Shown here: in pieces, positions 62,201-64,000 of the stretch
Layout: every line of letters begins with the position of its first letter
Numbering within the stretch: the stretch's first letter is position 1
Assembly (NCBI GenBank): GCA_947568835.1
Contig: OX387605.1
Location: 4,278,001-4,342,000, forward strand
Direction: 5' to 3'
DNA from: Protonemura montana
Lineage: Eukaryota; Arthropoda; Insecta; Plecoptera; Nemouridae
Length of the DNA: 64,000 nt
Position numbers and translations under genes: made by a program
The notes under the pieces: model-generated
What the model was told of the DNA's origin: nothing
The model's database searches: none
The model's input: only the letters and a program-made list of their open reading frames with translations

Positions 62201-64000
62201 TCTACTTCAGTAAAGCCACACTCTCGAGTGATCCAGTATCAACAAAACCAAACATACAGGATTGGGGCCTGGATACCACATGTCTTATATTACTCTTGTT
62301 GCCTTGCAGCCTGACCCGGGGCTGGTAGTGGACGTCGTGCGCAACCCACTGCCCATCCGGGCGGCGGCCATGATGAGCAGCGCGCCGTCATTGCCGCTGC
62401 TCACTATGGACATGATGCCGCTGGACACAGACCCTCTGCCCGAAGTCGAGGAATTCACGGTCAACCTCAAGAAAGACTACCACGGCCTGGGTATCACCAT
62501 TGCGGGATATGTCTGTGAGAAAGGTGAGCCAGACCGGGTTTGTGGGTTAACTTTTAATGAATCTCGAGGCAATTCAAGATGTTGTTACGAGTGATCGCTG
62601 TCTCAGTCTCGAGCTGCTGCAATATCTGCGCTTGCATCATCGACTTGATCGGTGGGTGTCGCGGTGGTGGTACAGGCGAAGATGTGGGTCTAGAGGAGCC
62701 AGGAGAGTGGATTGAAATCGGCAACATCGAAACAGTCATCGACAGTGAGAAACATGTTGGGAAGCCTGGGCGCGGCGAAGACGCAACGCAGGCTTGAAGA
62801 TGGATGCGATGCTTGCGAGGCGTTCGGGTGGCTGGATTGAGGAGACGGTGGGCTAGGGAGAGTGTAGACTTGGTGCAAAGAGCGTTTTTCTTAAGGTATT
62901 TTATTTCTTCATGTAGTGTCATTTATTATTAACTTAGATAGATTACAGACATCTGTTGCTATTTTCGAGATTTCGTTATTTGATTTTATGTTTGTATACA
63001 GTTGGATTATTGAAGTTCATCGAAAACGTAGCCATGACTGTCTTTGGCAGCTCGTTGCAAAGGCGGTTGCTTCTGCCCAGAAATCCTAGATGAGCAGCTG
63101 CGCTTCTTTACTTTAGCATGCACAATATCTGGGCGTTATCGTTTCTTCCTATGATTGGGGTTTGCCTAGGTGAGCCATCTTGTTTCAGGCTGGATCTTGT
63201 GCGTCTCTGTGGCTTCCACTTGAAAGCGCCAAGGTTGCTACCGATGCTCAGGCTGTTTGTTTCCTTGTTCCAATAGAGTTGGTGTCCCAAGAAATACCTG
63301 ACTGCCTTGTTTTGGACAGCATCTAGCAATTTACACTGTCTTGCAGTGGATTCCACACTTAGGAGTAATATTCAAGATCTATATCTATATATGTGTTCGT
63401 AATGATACTCCGTTATTCAAGTAGCGATCATGACTGCTGCCCAAATGATGATCTTGACAACTGGCAAGTCCTCTCTTAAGAAGCGAGTAGATGTAGCATT
63501 ATTTGCCCCAGTCATAGCTACACCTCTAGTGTGTTTCTAATGATTTGGTTAAAATCTTTGGCATTTTACCGATTTTCAACTTAATATCGGCCTGAAAAAG
63601 GACACCCAATACTAGATGCTTAAATAGGAATCACCCACTCCTCAAATGGAAAAAAATAAGCCCCCAATAAACAGAGAATCTCATTTAGAGCCTAGGATGC
63701 AAATTTTACAACCAACTTTAGCAAGAAAAACTCTCCTGCAGCCTATTAACGTCTCTATTTTCCCTATCAGAGGAGCTTTCCGGCATCTTCGTCAAGAGCA
63801 TCAGCGAAGGCAGCGCTGCCGACAGCTGCAAGCGCATTGCCGTGAACGACCGCATTGTGGAGGTAGACAGTCAGTCTCTCCAGGGCTACACGAATCACCA
63901 GGCAGTGGAGGTGCTGCGTGCCACTGGCCAGACGGTACACCTGCGTCTGGAGCGCTATCTGCGAGGACCGAAGTACGAGCAGCTCCAACAAGCAATCGCT
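25304..64000 (+). CDS. Patj: Patj (InaD-like) polarity scaffold: L27 plus PDZ1-3, truncated by the right edge
   Basis: Ten exons join into one open frame of 604 residues that continues past the window: 25304-25471, 25567-25794, 26455-26586, 27944-28059, 58079-58331, 60459-60593, 61024-61182, 61678-61854, 62310-62523 and 63771-64000. Domains: L27 at about 3-58; linker; PDZ1 at about 172-260 with ligand-loop SLGF (183-186) and helix-B His239; PDZ2 at about 307-388 with GLGF (318-321) and Ser at the helix position (367); PDZ3 at about 503-588 with GLGI (515-518) and Asn569. Patj is the multi-PDZ partner of Stardust/PALS1 (through L27) in the apical Crumbs complex and also binds junction proteins and myosin light chain. 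PDZ2, PDZ3 and the [12 protein letters not shown] and RYLRGPK segments match insect Patj and vertebrate INADL/MPDZ closely. More PDZ domains should follow to the right. Confidence 0.95.
25567..25794 (+). CDS. Patj: Patj exon 2 (post-L27 linker)
   Basis: 76 codons, phase 0 at both ends, following a 95-base intron. It starts [15 protein letters not shown], which matches the insect Patj segment straight after L27, and ends in a Ser-rich stretch. The acceptor is TTTTGCAG. Confidence 0.9.
26455..26586 (+). CDS. Patj: Patj exon 3 (linker before PDZ1)
   Basis: 44 codons, phase 0 at both ends, bounded by TTGCGCAG and GTATGC. It starts with ATG by chance of splicing, so it could serve as an internal start. 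[18 protein letters not shown] matches the conserved lead-in to PDZ1 of INADL/MPDZ. Confidence 0.85.
26587..27943 (+). other. Patj intron 3
   Basis: About 1.36 kb. It contains an antisense open frame at 27129-27497, listed separately. Nothing else could be supported. Confidence 0.7.
27129..27497 (-). other. Antisense open frame with CxxC in Patj intron 3, unidentified
   Basis: 122 codons, Lys-rich and protein-like, with [15 protein letters not shown] (a CxxC pair) and further Cys/His near the end. I considered an RNase P/MRP-type zinc-ribbon exon but cannot establish it. No flanking splice sites of quality were found. It may be an exon of an antisense gene, a transposon remnant or chance. 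Confidence 0.18.
27944..28059 (+). CDS. Patj: Patj exon 4 (first half of PDZ1)
   Basis: 38 codons plus 2 bases (ends GGGCG|GTAAGT). [20 protein letters not shown] and [14 protein letters not shown] form the carboxylate loop and the following strands of PDZ1. The acceptor is TTGCTTGCAG. Confidence 0.93.
29319..29376 (+). other. Hammerhead-like fold in a probable repeat tail
   Basis: GCGTTCG (29319-29325) pairs perfectly with CGAACGC (29370-29376). Between them lie CTGAGGA (29345-29351), a match to the hammerhead CUGANGA core, and a 6-pair hairpin GGCACC/GGTGTC (29353-29366). The second core should read GAAA but is GAAC, and it is offset from the hairpin by a few bases, so activity is doubtful. 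Penelope-like and other retroelements carry such ribozymes. Confidence 0.25.
33950..34900. promoter_or_regulatory. GC- and CpG-rich island inside Patj intron 4
   Basis: The composition shifts sharply to GC- and CpG-rich for about 0.9 kb, unlike its surroundings. Several frames on both strands are open with G/C third positions, notably minus 34507-34220 and plus 33996-34454 (one TGA). None has a domain. It could be an internal promoter or CpG island, or an exon of an unknown nested gene; long ORFs are expected by composition alone. Confidence 0.35.
35998..36016. repeat. Poly-C run (19 bases)
   Basis: An uninterrupted run of 19 C. Length is likely unreliable in sequencing. Confidence 0.9.
39488..39543. 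repeat. 11-base tandem repeat (CTCTGCTCCTT)
   Basis: Four near-identical units plus degenerate flanking copies in a pyrimidine-rich stretch. Confidence 0.85.
44452..44472. repeat. GGCCAG x3
   Basis: Three copies of a GC-rich hexamer. Confidence 0.8.
47047..47066. repeat. C-rich run
   Basis: Thirteen C, one T, then six C. Confidence 0.9.
47176..47211. repeat. (CGA)12 trinucleotide repeat
   Basis: Twelve uninterrupted CGA units. They follow an acceptor-like TCTCGTTCCCTACAG ending at 47169, but joining to Patj exon 4 gives Arg codons and an early stop, so no coding role is supported. Confidence 0.9.
49191..49270. repeat. 18-base minisatellite
   Basis: Three units of CTGGTCCTCTACCAATGC with one or two changes each, followed by a 16-base and a partial unit. 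The unit length keeps frame, but no gene is evident. Confidence 0.85.
52747..52764. repeat. C-rich run
   Basis: Eight C, one T, nine C. Confidence 0.9.
53141..53172. repeat. 13-base tandem repeat, 2.5 copies
   Basis: Two identical GCTCTGAAACTCG units and a partial third. Confidence 0.8.
54738..54759. repeat. GGGTT run, telomere-like
   Basis: Four tandem GGGTT units and a partial fifth. It resembles but does not equal the common arthropod TTAGG telomere unit. Confidence 0.75.
58079..58331 (+). CDS. Patj: Patj exon 5 (second half of PDZ1 and linker)
   Basis: Completes PDZ1: [20 protein letters not shown], helix-[13 protein letters not shown], ending VELVVARN, then a Ser/Pro-rich linker ([12 protein letters not shown]) that looks phosphorylatable. 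It ends in phase 0 at GTG|GTAAGT. The open frame upstream of 58079 and downstream of 58331 is intron read-through. Confidence 0.93.
58332..60458 (+). other. Patj intron 5
   Basis: About 2.1 kb, AT-rich, with no supported feature. Confidence 0.75.
60459..60593 (+). CDS. Patj: Patj exon 6 (first half of PDZ2)
   Basis: 45 codons, phase 0. [20 protein letters not shown] and [14 protein letters not shown] are the PDZ2 loop and strands. The donor GTCAGT is weaker than the others. Confidence 0.94.
60594..61023 (+). other. Patj intron 6
   Basis: 430 bases, nothing recognised. Confidence 0.8.
61024..61182 (+). CDS. Patj: Patj exon 7 (second half of PDZ2)
   Basis: 53 codons, phase 0 at both ends. 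[20 protein letters not shown] and [11 protein letters not shown] complete PDZ2. Confidence 0.94.
61183..61677 (+). other. Patj intron 7
   Basis: 495 bases, nothing recognised. Confidence 0.8.
61678..61854 (+). CDS. Patj: Patj exon 8 (PDZ2-PDZ3 linker)
   Basis: 59 codons, phase 0 at both ends. [16 protein letters not shown] and GYPETF match the conserved linker motif seen in insect Patj, although this is not a PDZ. Confidence 0.9.
61855..62309 (+). other. Patj intron 8
   Basis: 455 bases, nothing recognised. Confidence 0.8.
62310..62523 (+). CDS. Patj: Patj exon 9 (linker and start of PDZ3)
   Basis: 71 codons plus 1 base (GAGAAAG|GTGAGC). It has a Met-rich linker, then [20 protein letters not shown], the PDZ3 ligand loop. 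Confidence 0.93.
62524..63770 (+). other. Patj intron 9
   Basis: About 1.25 kb. It holds an antisense LINE 3' fragment (62976-63371). Confidence 0.8.
62976..63371 (-). mobile_element. Decayed non-LTR retrotransposon (LINE) 3' end
   Basis: On the minus strand one frame reads [17 protein letters not shown], the conserved segment after the reverse-transcriptase domain in many LINE ORF2 proteins. It continues [14 protein letters not shown], passes a TAA at 63110-63108, and resumes in the same frame with [19 protein letters not shown], matching the usual RxxxLWNxLP-type C-terminus, ending at TAA 62978-62976. The RT core is absent, so this is a 5'-truncated, inactive copy. The clade (CR1, L2, Jockey or RTE) is not resolved. 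Confidence 0.65.
63771..64000 (+). CDS. Patj: Patj exon 10 (rest of PDZ3, cut by the window end)
   Basis: [35 protein letters not shown], helix-[10 protein letters not shown] and [19 protein letters not shown] complete PDZ3 and its conserved tail. The frame is still open at 64000 with no donor yet, so the exon continues to the right. Confidence 0.94.

Noticed and set aside
1..64000. CRISPR arrays, rRNA genes, bacterial operons
   Set aside because: No spaced direct-repeat arrays, no rRNA signature and no ribosome-binding-site-led gene clusters were seen; the sequence is a eukaryotic chromosome.

Overview
This is an animal nuclear sequence, most likely from an arthropod. Genes are split into exons with GT-AG introns, intergenic and intronic DNA makes up most of the window, and there is no bacterial gene organisation. 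The arthropod call is an inference. It rests on a TATA/initiator promoter followed by a tiny signal-peptide mini-exon, as in cuticle genes; on a Crumbs-complex Patj gene whose PDZ2-PDZ3 half reads like insect Patj; and on decayed non-LTR retrotransposon DNA. Species and class cannot be resolved. A 30-kb intron argues against a compact fly-like genome.

Layout from left to right. At 96-401 (minus) lie a promoter, a non-coding first exon and a mini-exon starting MKIL; this gene runs off the left edge. From 402 to about 9.17 kb there is no confirmed gene, only one candidate short ORF with a membrane segment. From 9.19 to 18.16 kb (minus) there is a large secreted protein gene: a predicted 5'UTR exon, a signal-peptide exon and one 3.6-kb coding exon. 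Its product is a cysteine-free, polyQ- and Thr-rich protein of about 1222 residues with no recognised domain. From 18.2 to 23.3 kb is intergenic DNA with a foldback element enclosing a tRNA 3'-half-like core, and a probable decayed coding sequence.

From 23.37 to 24.42 kb (minus) is a complete three-exon TM2D1 gene of 181 aa. Starting from the same short intergenic region and facing the other way is Patj, running from 25.2 kb off the right end. Ten coding exons give 604 residues in one open frame: an L27 domain, a linker, PDZ1, PDZ2, PDZ3, and then the edge of the window. Patj intron 4 spans 28,060-58,078 (30,019 bases) and cuts PDZ1 in half. I found no convincing nested gene in it, only a GC-rich island at about 33.95-34.9 kb, simple repeats and a hammerhead-like fold. 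Intron 9 carries an antisense LINE 3' end.

The recognised genes are not an operon-like functional set. TM2D1 is a small two-pass membrane protein linked to Notch signalling, Patj is an apical polarity scaffold, and the large disordered secreted protein is probably extracellular matrix or cuticle related by composition only. The least expected items are the cysteine-free secreted protein, the tRNA-like foldback element, and the in-frame removable PDZ1 module that contains the 30-kb intron.
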